Shown one piece after another: positions 22,904 to 34,178 of a stretch of 64,000 bases of DNA. Position 1 is the first letter of the stretch, and the number at the start of each line of letters is the position of its first letter. Below the pieces are notes generated by a model, which saw only the letters and a list, made by a program, of their open reading frames with translations, was not told where the DNA came from and did no database searches. Source of the stretch: Telopea speciosissima. Its lineage: Eukaryota; Streptophyta; Magnoliopsida; Proteales; Proteaceae. The stretch spans positions 50,976,010 to 51,040,009 of the forward strand of contig NC_057925.1 of the NCBI RefSeq assembly GCF_018873765.1. The letters are read 5' to 3'. Made by a program: the position numbers and the translations under genes.

Positions 22904-25016
22904 TTATTGTTGGCTTATCCTTGAAACCATATTCTCGGACATCTGAAGAGCAGCAACAATGGACAACAAGAAAAACAATTATCAGGCATACATATCAAAG
23001 AACAAACAACATGCATCAGATTTAAAAGCGATTAAAATATTGTAATAATTGGCTGATCATCTAATTAAATCAGTTATATTATTTTACTTTTTCAACTGAT
23101 AACAAATGACTTGTTTTGAATACATGTAGGTGAAAAGTTGTTTACTGACAAAAAGATTAAATTAAGATTACAATTGAAGGTTTAAAACCTAAGTACATGC
23201 TTGATCGATATAAAACAACTCATATCTTTTATGGGAAATTGTTTTCTGTTCAGGAGTGTGGCCTATGCCAGCACTACCATGTTGCTATCTCTCTCCTCCT
23301 CAAAACAAGGGGGCAAAGATGTCTTTTCATATGGGGAAGATAGAGACAGACTCTTGGACAGCATTCTTTTTCCCATCTTTTATATATTATCCCTTTTCTA
23401 ACATGGTTTTAAAATGAAATACAAGAACTTTTCTCAAGTAAACTCAAGCACCATCTTTCTACAATTTCATTATTTCCTCAGCAACTCAGTTCACAAAATA
23501 TATAATTTGACCTTCATAAGATTTTAAAATAAAAAATATATACAAATAAAAATGAGAAACCAACATGTTTCCTTAACAAATTGAGATTGTATTATAAGCA
23601 AAAAATAAAATTTCCCTTTTCCTTTTTTGGGGAGGGTGATGATCGGGGTCATTGATCGGTGATGTCTGAAGGGATTGTGGGAGATTTAAAATGAGTACCA
23701 ACCCTACAAATTAAGAGTGTATGCTCATATAGATTCACCATCTCATCGCCTTCCCACCCCTCTTTTCCCCTCTCTTCATTCCCTTTGTTTCGTTTGGATC
23801 CAAGTAACGGATCCCATTAAGTTGGGATAACGCTGAGTTTGTTGTTGCTCATATAGATTCACCAAATGTAAAATCTTTTCAAGGAAAAATACGAAAGCAA
23901 GGAAAAAGGAATTACTGACCATCTCAGAATGTGGCAGATACTTCCCATCAAATGTCACAACAACACGATCTTTCCCATCAACACCTTTAATTTTATCCAC
24001 TGAGCAGTAGAAGTCTATAGCTGACATACTAATTCCAAAATGAAGAAAAAAAAATCAATCAATTGAACCTCAATGTATTCAGGAAAAGTTGTGCAACCAT
24101 CAAATGAAGACTTATCCATCAAAAGGGGGAAAAATCAAATGAAGACTTCTATTATTGGGATGGAGGAATTTATCCCCTATGACAACATTTCTAATGACAT
24201 AGTGAACAAGGCAACATGATGACTCAACAACATCAATCTCGTGGCAACATGCTATTGGGTGGTGGTCCTGTTTACGGGGTCAAATCAATACGTTCTAAGA
24301 AGAAATATTTGAATATCTATCTCATCAAATCTAGTAAGTATCATACCAAATCTCATCAATCAGATCATTTTTTCAATAATTAATCCATAAAATATTTAAT
24401 CTGAACTCTCATTTAAAAACCCCAATTCTTTAAAGGGAACCTTACTAATAACTCCCCACCCTCTAAAAAAAATTTGATTTAAAAGAAGAAATATAATACA
24501 ACTTACATGCCATCACCAAAGTCCTCATTGATGATCTCCTTAATGCTCTCACCAAAATGCATAACAGCTTCATTAAATCTATTTAGAATCAGAAAAATAT
24601 GTTAGAATCTCTACTCTGCCCAATCAAAGGGGATAATTTGAAATTAGTTCAGAGAGCATCAACCAGTACAAACGTTAAAACCCCATCTCACGATGCATAG
24701 AGAAATTTTAAGAATCAAAGTTACAACAATTAGTATAGAAGAAAACCCACCTGTAAATTGCAGGTTCTCTGATAATTTCAGGATCATAAGACCTCATAGG
24801 AGGAATCATCATCTCCTGGATGAGGTCGTCGGTGAGGCCCGGAAGTGAAGCCCTAAGTTTAGGGACAGTGGAGGGCTTGAGTTGAGCCTGCCTCCGCAAT
24901 AGCTGACCCACATAAACATTGGTCAGTCCTGTCTCCTCCGCAATCTGAGTATAGCTCTTACCGGACTTCTGTTTCACAGCAAGAAGACGGTTCACCATGC
25001 TTGCTTTGCTCTCCAT
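22904..25016 (-). CDS. CYN: Cyanase (cyanate hydratase) copy 2, four exons
   Basis: Exons on the minus strand are 25016-24751, 24578-24507, 24028-23920 and 22942-22904, all with GT-AG introns, giving 161 aa. Cyanase is a cytosolic decamer that turns cyanate plus bicarbonate into carbamate (then ammonia) and CO2. Residues 1-88 form the helical N-terminal domain ([40 protein letters not shown]). The C-terminal catalytic part has R89, E92 and S115, matching the spacing of E. coli Arg96/Glu99/Ser122. The Arg codon is split by intron 1, and Ser is in exon 3 ([20 protein letters not shown]). The end is [12 protein letters not shown]. Differences from the other copies include Gly60 for Asp and Ile71 near [10 protein letters not shown]. 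Intron 3 has ~480 bp (about 23.28-23.75 kb) absent from copy 1. Confidence 0.92.
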
Positions 25017-25433
25017 TAATGCCCACAAACACAATGCAATACAATACAGTAGAACTCTCTTCTATCCTTTCGGCTTTTGGCAACACAATTGCTTAGATTA
25101 TGTGAATGGCTCTCTCCCCTACAATCTCGCTTCAATTTAAATGGCAGTTTCACTCATACTTTATTCCGTCAAGTGAACTTGTTTTGGGGGCAGAGTTTTG
25201 AGATGGCTAAACAAACCCCCAAGGGACAAAGTAACAAACAATCAAACCCTCAAGTATTAAACTCAAGGGACGTATTAAAGGATAAAAAACAGAAGTCGAT
25301 CTGTTTGGCGTGCAACGTGGATGCAAAGAGTCGTGGAAGAAAAAGTCCTGCAGTTTTTCCACGCTTTTCGGCCGAATTATCTCGAACCCTCCATTTCCTG
25401 CCGATTCCGGATCAGTTATATATACATGGGACG

Positions 25434-25530
25434 GGTGGGGATAGATCTGAACACTCCATGAGGCGTGTGACCCATAGGTGAAACTTACACCCAATGGAGG
25501 AGTCAGATCTGTCCGCACCCGTCCCCATGT
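25434..25530. mobile_element. Short foldback, acatgggacgggtgggga ends
   Basis: The left arm has acatgggacgggtggggata and the right arm has cgcacccgtccccatgt, which are complementary, and both are followed inward by agatctg/cagatct. Related sequence with acatgggacaggtggggaca lies at 37448-37530. No coding capacity. Confidence 0.65.
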
Positions 25531-25894
25531 GGGTAGCAGATTGCCCCCTCAAGACTAAATAAAATAAGAGGCACTCATAGCACCCGGTAGCTCCAGGCAT
25601 GCTGCACCTATGTCCTAAAAAAATGACTGTCGCACCTCTGATCATTTCAAGGGTTTAGGGGTGTGCCGATCAGGCAAAAGGTTTACTGATCGGTAGACCA
25701 GCTAATCGTATTGGTAGTCGATGGTGATCTTTACATTTCATTTAGAATAATGAAATCTGGACCATTGATTTTTATACCCATGTTATATTAAAGGTTCTAA
25801 TGTTCTCAAACACAGAAATTCACAATTTCTATTAGTTTACGGTATACTTATAAGTGTCTAACTTCCTTCCCAACTCGGACTCCAACTTGCGATC

Positions 25895-26075
25895 ATGTCT
25901 TGAATCGGTATCGGACTCCATTGAAATCGATTCTTAACTGATCTTGTATCGGTGGATTGGTACGAATAAAGATAAAAATGAGAAGGAAAAAAAAAACTAG
26001 TTTTTTTAATAAAAGAGTGTCGATCCAGACTGATACAACCAATCTGGATCGGTATCAATCTCGACTACTAAAACC
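25895..26075. repeat. gatcgg/ggtatcgg palindromic repeat, unit B copy
   Basis: Carries ttgaatcggtatcgg and, further right, aatctggatcggtatcaatc around an AT-rich centre with a run of A. It corresponds to 15.55-15.66 kb in unit A. Confidence 0.5.
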
Positions 26076-26387
26076 CTACTTGCAATGCTCAGAGTGGTAT
26101 AACAGTTGGGAGACACTGGCAGCCAGTAGAAGCTCATGAAGGAGAACATGGCTTTCTCCATCCTAAAGCAAGAGGTGATTATGCTCAAATTCTCATTTGT
26201 ATCGAATAAATTTGCCCCTGATCTTCCTTGAAAAATAGGTTTTTGATTGATTTACTCATTACCCCTTGTTCGTACAGTGTCACCGATACAGTATCAACAC
26301 AATATCGGAATCATCAAGGTGTAAAATCGTTGGATCGCACAGCACTTAGAACCATGTTTTGGTTCGTATGGTTATTATTGTTATTTT

Positions 26388-26890
26388 TTTTAATAGGTCT
26401 TGATTTGAATATTTCAGAAAGTGCAAAAAAAATAAAAAGGTTTTGGGCTTTAGTTTGTTATTTTCTATAAAAAATATTTGAGTTTTAGAATTCGAATTCG
26501 GAGCCTTCGTTTTGGTGCTGGGATCATTCTTGATGTTTAGTCCAAAACTACTTGGCTTACATTAAATCTGGCCATGATCTTTAAATTTTGGGTTTTTAGC
26601 TTTGAGTTAGCTCACAATGTCAGGAGGTTCAGACATTTGTCTTTGGGCTAGAAATTAACCCATTAATTGAGTCCCAATTCAGATTTGGTTCGGGTCCAAT
26701 ATTGTTTAGTCTTAGTTTCTCTTTTTTTGGGGAGTTGGCCATGTAGTTTGTGAGTATTTTTCTTTTGATAATGAGTTGGGTTTTATTTCCCTCCTCCTCC
26801 TTCCCAAGTCCCAACCAAGAATATTCATTTCCTAACATGGTAGTTCATTTAATTTCTCACTTCAAGATGGGAAATATAAAAGATCACCAT
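26388..26890. repeat. Cyanase 3'-flank repeat (F segment), copy 2
   Basis: A direct duplicate of 22.02-22.56 kb, sharing aataggtcttgatttgaata, gagttagctcacaatgtcag and tgataatgagttgggtttta. It is not next to a cyanase 3' end. It joins directly to the block that matches 16.31 kb in unit A, so a duplication breakpoint lies at about 26.90 kb. Confidence 0.7.
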
Positions 26891-27484
26891 GCCACATTTA
26901 TTTCTCATTAATCCTCTTCATAATGTTGTCCTTTCTATTGAGGATTATTAGGGATTATCACATGAGAAATAACATCTTTTGATTTGTGATGGTAGTTTTG
27001 GGCCGCCTTCAAGAAGTGAAGGTTCGGCGTCAATTCTACTATGTAACTCTCAGATTGCGTGGCTTCTATAAACAATAGTTTTATAGGGACGTCACAAGAA
27101 TCAGAGGTATGGGGAGTGCTTCAAGACTGAAGTAAGCAAAGGAATAAGACTGGGGAATAGTAACGATTTGGATAGATTGTAAGCAAGTGGTTAAATGGAT
27201 CATGCAAGATACTCAAGAAGGGTGGCCTTGAGAAGTGTTTAATATGTTGTTGGATATTTCCATACTAATTAAGTCCTTTGATACTATTAATCCTTATTGA
27301 TGCTATTAATATTCAAAAACAAAGTAATATGTTATTTCTATTGCTTATAAACGAGCCACTTAAGGCTAGAGTAGAAAAGTTGCGTCTAGTAGTATTGGAC
27401 GATGTGTGTAATACCTTTATCACTAATTAATTATCTATTTCTTTTTCATTAAAAAAAAATGTTGCCTCGTATCTCAATTATAAG

Positions 27485-28050
27485 TAGGGGTGTCCACGGG
27501 TCGGGGTTGGCCTTAACCTAAACCCAAGCCCAGCCCGATCTTGCCAGGACCAAGCATACCCTCAACCCAGCCTGACCCTTGCAGGATTTTCCTAAGTCCA
27601 GCTCAGCCCTAAATAGTGAACAGCCCATCACAGCCCACTTAAAAAAGTTCCAATCCACTTAACAAAACCCCAGCCCACTTAACATATATATATTATCTAT
27701 TCACATAGTTCCAGCCCACTTAACACATATATATTATCTATTCACATAGTTCCAGCCCACTTAACAAAACCCACTTAACAAGTCCCATATTTATTAAGTT
27801 CAGCCTTAAAAATGCACTAGAGTATTATTAAGTGGATACAAGATTGGGCCCATATTTATTAAGTGCATACAGGGTCAGGCTGGCCCTGCAAGGGGCAAGG
27901 CCTCAACCTAGACCCGTCTAGGCCTTGCCAGGGATAGGAAAATATTAAACCCAGTCCGATCTTGGTAGTAACACAGGCCTGACCCATCTCTATCAGGATT
28001 CAGGAGGGCTAGGGCCAAGTCGGGATGGCCGGGTTTTTTTGAGACCCCTT
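27485..28050. mobile_element. hAT-like gccggg-rich element, unit B copy, with expansion
   Basis: Paralogue of 16829-17238. The left end is taggggtgtccacggg and the right end gagacccctt. Flanks attataag and attcatac are decayed 8-bp duplications. It is longer than the unit A copy because of repeated cagcccacttaac units: two ~41-bp tandem copies at about 27671-27752, each with tattatctattcacatagtt. Confidence 0.65.
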
Positions 28051-28639
28051 ATTCATACGGCTTACCATGTATGATTTTATCTTATATAGTTTACTAAAAA
28101 ATACATACAAAATGTAAAAATTATAGAATAAGAAAAAAATGGAATGTAGAAAGTGGATATCCCATATTAAAGCTCAACCAAATTTTCAATTTTATTAAGT
28201 TTTAATGCATTTACTGTAAAATTTAATTATTTAAAATGATTACAATAATATTATTTTACTAATAATGATATATGACATAAATATGTACGGTGGACCCAAT
28301 TAAATACACATGTGTTCTACCAAAAATGGGCTTCCTTTTTTTTCGGTAAATAAAAAATGTCCAATAACCAATTAGGTTCGGTCAAACCTTTTGTATTTAA
28401 ATAATAAGGAATAATTTTGGTAATTCATGTGTACCACTATATAAACAAAAGGAAATTAAAAGAAATTTTCTCATCCACGTCAGCGATCTGTGTGAATCTT
28501 TATCCATTAAATATCGACCTTTCAATTATAAGCCATTTTGGCGATCCCAAACGTCCATTTTTTTTAATGTTTTTTTGGTTAAAATGTAGTCATACAAATA
28601 ACACACCATTCCCAAAACGTTAATCGACTAGGACGGATC

Positions 28640-28970
28640 GGATCCTCTGCTGCCTTTTAGGAACCCGATTTGTAAATCCCTTCAATCACTTTCTTTCATC
28701 TTCCCCAAAGCTGTTCTTTCTCTAGTATCCATTGCTAGTTCTGTAATGAAATTGGGGGGAGACGTTCTTGATCTTGGATCTAATCCCGGTGCGTCTCAGA
28801 TTCAGAGGATATTTGCTTATCATGACTATGATAAATTCCTCTTTAAGTTTTTTGCAAAGGAGATTGAAATGCTGCATTATGTTTGGAAAGATAATCAAAT
28901 TGGGCTTGGGTGGTGTTGGAAAAAAAGTGAAGCAGACACAGTTGTAGTTAGTATTACTGCTGAATCTTGA
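28640..28970 (+). pseudogene. Unrecognised transcript-like fragment, copy B
   Basis: Same leader as copy A (ctgttctttctctagtatcc), then an open frame at 28746 reading MKLGGDVLDLGSNPGASQIQ, later FFAKEIEMLHYVWK and EADTVVVSITAES then stop (74 codons). VLDLGSNPG looks like SAM-methyltransferase motif I, but the fragment is too short and too different between copies to assign a function. Confidence 0.4.
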
Positions 28971-29945
28971 TGCACAACAAGGAAGATAAAGTAAAACCCG
29001 TGTAAGAGGTTAAATTACTCCTTAGATATTCCACTTGAAAATGATGACTCATTACTGCAGCTCCTCCACTGTCTGCAACGTTGTTCAAAGATAGTCAAAG
29101 ACGAATTCCTCTGGTGTCGCGTGTCCTTCCCTATACCTATGTTTATCGACAGTCCATCTTGCCCCCATTTTGATTATTTCTCTCCTCTATCGCGGCACCC
29201 CCGAACCTATTGTGCCCTCTCCCCAACCTCACATAGCACCCCTCGTCCACCGCTCAACAGAGGACACGGCGCTGTTTCAGATACAACTACAAATTGGTAA
29301 TTTAATTGGATTTTGGAACAATTTGATAGATATTGACAACAACAATATGCAGTCCGATAGAATCATGGATGGTAGAGACTGGAAATTCCAAGCTCTCTCA
29401 ACGGGATTGGGATGTACAAAGAAATCCCAAACCGGCTTATCAATGTGATATGTGATTACCTTCCATTGGTTGGGCAATTGGGGCAAATGGGTATCTGTAT
29501 TTATAGAATTTTTTTTATTCTATGTAATAACTGATTTTTTGTATCCATCAATGGATTCATTTCATTGACTTCATTTTCGCCTCTCGATGAAAAAACCTTT
29601 TGGCTTATGTGTATTAGGATTTTTGCAGACAAAGAACTTGCTTTGAAATTTGCAGCTAATTCTCTCTTATCTGTTTGTTTCTTCCCTTACTGTTTGTCTC
29701 TGTCGCCCCTAATTTCCTTCGTTTTGTACTGTTTCAAGCTGCAGAGGATGGGGCAAAGAGGTGGGGAGTTGCAGAGGGTGGAGGTGGAGTTTGACTGTAG
29801 AGGGTGGTTCCAGATTTTAGTGTGGTGCATCGTAACCACCCCAATCCTGCATCTTCAGCGCTGGATCTCTACATGGACGGCGCTCATGCTCAATAAGAGA
29901 GAAGGAAAATGCCCAGAGAGGGGATATGTTTTTTTGGTAATAAAG
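28971..29945. other. Spacer next to the LINE, no gene recognised
   Basis: Contains open frames of up to 131 codons, none recognised. A 40-base block around 29613-29652 (cagacaaagaacttgctttg) recurs inverted at about 36764-36806, so part of this spacer was duplicated on the far side of the LINE. Confidence 0.35.
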
Positions 29946-30016
29946 CTTCACTCTTTATAGTTTTTGTTTTTTGGAGAAAGGGAGCTCTTATATTAGATTA
30001 ATAGGTAGTATGGAGT

Positions 30017-33000
30017 TTACATACGGTAATATTTCTTCTCGTTCGAGTCACTCCGTATATTGACGGAAAGAGCATCCGGAAGGCACGCAACACAAAGGTG
30101 CAACTCTTGACATGAGTTAAGAAGTCCAGCCAGAAAGTCAACGCAGGAATTGATCCCGCGGATGGTGGTCGAAAGTGCAATGACTAAAGTAGGTGCGTAG
30201 CTCTTGAATATCTCCCACAATCCCAAACACATGCCATGGGTTTTGTATTTGGCCAAGGATGATCTGGATAGCCATTAGTGAGTCAGATCGGATCTGGACA
30301 CGTGATAGGTTCATGGACTTAGCTTTCTTCAGCCCACTATAGATCGCCTTGAGCTCCATATGAAGGATGTTGTCATCTCTGATCGCTCCCGCAATAGTGA
30401 ATGTTGGTTTGCCAGCTCCATCTCGTCCAATAGTTTCGTATCCACCCAGGTCTCCCCGTATTGAGCCATCACAGTTGATCGCCACCCAGCCCAGGGGGGT
30501 TTGGGCCATGTCATAATGCTAGGCTGGTGGTGTGTGAATGCAACGCCCATCCTCCATCGATGGAAAAAATCCCTCGCTTCCCCTGAGTCAGGCACCTTCA
30601 GTTCTATGTCACTGAATCGATTCCTAGTGTCCTCGATGACCCGAAGTATGGTGCTCTCAGCACTCGCACTCCGCTGTTGGAAGATTCTATTGTTCCTCTC
30701 GCACTAGATCCGGTAAATCGTTGCCGTCAGACTGAATTTTTGAACCTGGCAGATTATTGAGTCTCCTTTGAAGTGTTGTATCAGCCAGATTATCTCTTCT
30801 TGCCAACTGTGGAGAATGTGTCAATTGTAGCCATTGACCTTAAGGACCCCTTCCCATATGGCAGCAAAGTATGGGCATTGAAAAAAGAGATGGCCCAGGT
30901 TCTCGGTCCCTCCTTGGCATAGTACACACGAGGTGTCCATGCCTGCTCCCCACGACGCCAGTCTGCTGCTTGTTGGTAACCGTTGCCAGATCGCCAGCCA
31001 CGATGTGAAAGCAAATCTCGATTGGGCTGTGGGAAACTAGATGAGGCTATGCCATTCGACCTTGTTGCTATGTAAGCGAACCGAGTGCCATGCCGATTTA
31101 AGTGAAAATAGGCTGTTGGGGGTAGGTGTCCAGACTGCCAAGTCCTCTTGGAGCCAATCATGTATCCTGGTATTGATAATTTCTTCTTTTCGACTGATAA
31201 TATCTACGTCCATCATGGTCTCATCCCACATCCCCTCTTCCGATCGAATGGAGCCAACCCTGTCAAATGTGTGACGTCCCAAAGCCTCTAAAACTATGGT
31301 ACCCAGTCTGCAAAGGGGACCACTCAGCAACCAAGGGTTGTACCAAAGCAGGGTTTCATTCCCTGCTTTGAGAAGATAACGAATATTTCCAACAGCTATG
31401 GTGTGGGTCTTCAATATAGCTCTGAATGTGGGGAGCAGACCGTTGGGGTGGGTAATGACCATATGGAGTGGCAGCGTAGCCACCGTTGCTTCACATAAGA
31501 GATCCAACAGTTGGACGTGTTGGCTGCAATGTTGTATATCTGGCGCATTAAGGCCGCATTATTCCAGTCAGTTAACCTCTGCAGGCCTAAGCCACCCTCC
31601 TTCTTTGGTAAACACACTGCTGCCCATGCCACCTTATAGGATCCTTTTTGGGCAGTGCCCCACCATAAGAACCTCCCCATGATGCCTTCAAGCTTTGTAA
31701 CAATCGGTTTTGGTAAACGGATCGTGTTCAGCCAGTGCGCCAATGTACCCATCAAGACTGATTAAATGAGGGCGAGATGGCCCGCATATGAGAGTGCCTT
31801 TGCTTGCCATGAAGACAGCTTCCTTTCCACCCTGCAAATAAGATCAGTGAATTCGTGGGTCTTCAAGGGCTTCGATGAGAGTGGTACCCCTAAGTAAGTA
31901 ATCGGCAGACTCCCAATAGTGAAGCCGAGGATGGAACAAAAATGGGCTTCTATCTCTGTAGGGCAGTTGGAAAAGAAAATATTTGATTTTCTTGTGTTGA
32001 TGGTCAGCCCTGAGAGCGTAGAAAACTGCTTGAAGAGTAGGTCCAGGTTATTGGAATTGGTAGTGGATGCTTTCCCAAATACAAATAAGTCGTCGATAAA
32101 GCATACTGACGTAATTTTTGGCTTGGCACAGAACTGATGATACTCAAAGGCAACCGTTTTAGCAGCTGCGGCAACCGAATCCGTGAATACTTGGAGGACA
32201 ATATTAAAGAGGAAGGGTGACATTGGGCAACCTTGTCGCAATCCCCTCTTTGCCGAGAAGCGAGGAGATTGTGCACCATTAAGAAAGACCGCATAGCTTG
32301 GATTTATGACGCACTTTACAATCCATCCAATGAACACAGGAGGGAAGTTCAACCGGTGCAAATGTGCAATAGCGTGAATAAGAAACTCCATTGGACCGAG
32401 TCGTACGCCTTTTCAAGATCAATCTTGGCAACGAACCGAGGCATACCTGTGTTAGTATGATAACCGTGCAGGAGTTCTTGGCATAGGAGGATGTTGTCGG
32501 TTATCTGCTTCCCCTCAATAAATGCAGATTGGTTCTCCCCCACTAGCTTGTGAAGAACGCCTTTGAGTCTATTAGCAAGGAGCTTAGCTATGAACCTGTA
32601 TAGGAACGGGCTAACCGTAATCAGTCTATAGTCACTAAATGTGTTCTGCCATGTGCCTTTGGGAATCAGAGTTAGCTTCGATAATTTCAATTGTTCAAGA
32701 AGCTTCTGAGTTCTAAAGAAGAAGAGGATGGCCTCACATGCTTCATAACCAATGATCCCCCAAGCTTTTTTGAAAAAGTACGCACCAAATCCATCAGTAC
32801 TAGGTGCACTATCGTCATCAGCCGCGAAAACCACGGCTTTGATTTCTTCCAGGTTGAAGGGCTTGCATAAGTGAGCATACTCCACCATGTCCAGGGAACG
32901 ATCAACTGGAAGATCGAATGGAGTGCAGGTGACCTGCGGGGAACCCATAAACGCTTGTTCAAAAAAGTGTGCTGCTTCTTGCCTTATAGCGTCATCACCG

Positions 33001-34178
33001 GAGATCCATGTGCCATTGCTGTATTGGATGGAGGAGATCCAATTCCTGGATCTTCGAGTTTGTAGAGATCGGTGAAAAAATGCCGAGTTCCTATCTCCAT
33101 GTGTAAGCCATCTTACCCGAGATTTTTGGCGCAGCTCCGATTCTCTCGCATTCATCAAACGCTTGAGGTGGGAGACGTGGGCTCTTTCAAGGCTTAATGT
33201 GTCCTAATCAGTGCAGCCAGAGTGGATAGAGGCCTGGAGAAGCTCCACAGTTTGAGCTGTAGCTTTGATTCGATCATCAAGGTTACTGAACGTGAAGTGG
33301 CTCCACCCCTTCAACCTGTTTTTCAGCATTTTAAGTTTAGAAAGCAATATGAACATGGGCGCATCGGTTACCTGTTGGCCCCAGACATCTTGGACAAGTG
33401 GGAGGAAATCGTCATGGTCTGCCCAATGATTGGAGAAGTAGAATTGCTTGCCACGTCGCATCGGTGGGGGTTCCAATGTGACGACCATGGGACAGTGATA
33501 AAAAATGCTTTGATTATGAAAGTGGACATGAGCAGTAGGGAAAGTGGTCAACCAATTGCTGTCCACCAGAGTCTGATCAATTTTTGTAGATATACGGCCC
33601 ATTCTAGTACTTTGAGTGCTCCATGTGAACCAATTACCCGACCAGTGTAGATCCGCCAGGCCGGTGTCAGAGATGCAAGAGGCGAGAGGCTGCGTCATTG
33701 CTGTTGTAACCGGCCGCCCTCCTTCCTTTTCACTTGGGTCACTTATGGAATTAAAATCGTCGAGGAGGATCCATGGCAACGAGTTCCCATTACTGATTTA
33801 TCGTATGTCATTCCAAAGTTCTTCCCTGTCTGGTGCAAAATTCGCTCCATGAATAATAGAGATATGTATAGGTTGTTGCGACTGCTTAATGCAAGCATGG
33901 ACATGGATTAATTGTGATGATGTCAAGATAGGATGGATATCAACTTGTTCCTCATCCCATAGCAGCCATATGCGTCCTGCATCACTGGAAGTGTAGTTGT
34001 TCAGGAATTTTCAGCGACTGCCGAATATCCTCACAGAGTTCTCAAAGTTGCAATGTTTGACATGTGTCTCTACTAATCCGGCAATAGCAAGCTGGTTCGA
34101 AGCCATCCAATCTTTCATCGCTCTACATTTACCAGGGTCGTTTAATCCCCTGGTGTTCCACGCACCAACTTTAATCAT
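30017..34178 (-). pseudogene. LINE ORF2 (endonuclease, reverse transcriptase, RNase H), decayed
   Basis: Start MIKVGAWNTRGLNDPGK at 34178. Apurinic-type endonuclease motifs are LVETHVKHCNFENSVRIFG, ILLDDFNSISDPSEKEGG and WSGNWFTW. Reverse transcriptase: LTLIPKGTWQNTFSDYRLIT, ANRLKGVLHKLVGENQSAF, AKIDLEKAYDSVQW, GLRQGCPMSPFLFNIVLQVF, and the catalytic box FIDDLFVFG (F-I-D-D). A zf-RVT part (CVLCQGGTENLGHLFFQC) and an RNase H (WVAINCDGSIRGD, HMELKAIYSGLKKA, SDSLMAIQIIL) follow, ending CLPDALSVN. Breaks seen include a TGA for Trp after RIFGSR, a TAG after SGCTD, a one-base shift in WSFL/IHAI near 32385, a TAA after GHLALI, and shifts near 31.5 kb and 30.14 kb. RNase H in the L1 ORF2 is a known plant LINE feature. 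Confidence 0.85.

Larger units (their letters stand above)
22018..28960. repeat. Segmental duplication unit B (cyanase copy 2 and its flanks)
   Basis: Collinear with unit A (see 11.93-18.50 kb), but it contains the extra F-segment copy at 26.39-26.89 kb where A has other sequence. It lacks the insertions that A carries at 13.06, 14.53, 14.99 and 17.38 kb. The gccggg-rich hAT-like element and the transcript-like fragment are shared by both. Confidence 0.75.

Noticed and set aside
28746-28970. Methyltransferase call from VLDLGSNPG
   Set aside because: Only one short motif fits. The rest of the fold is missing and the motif is absent from the other two copies.
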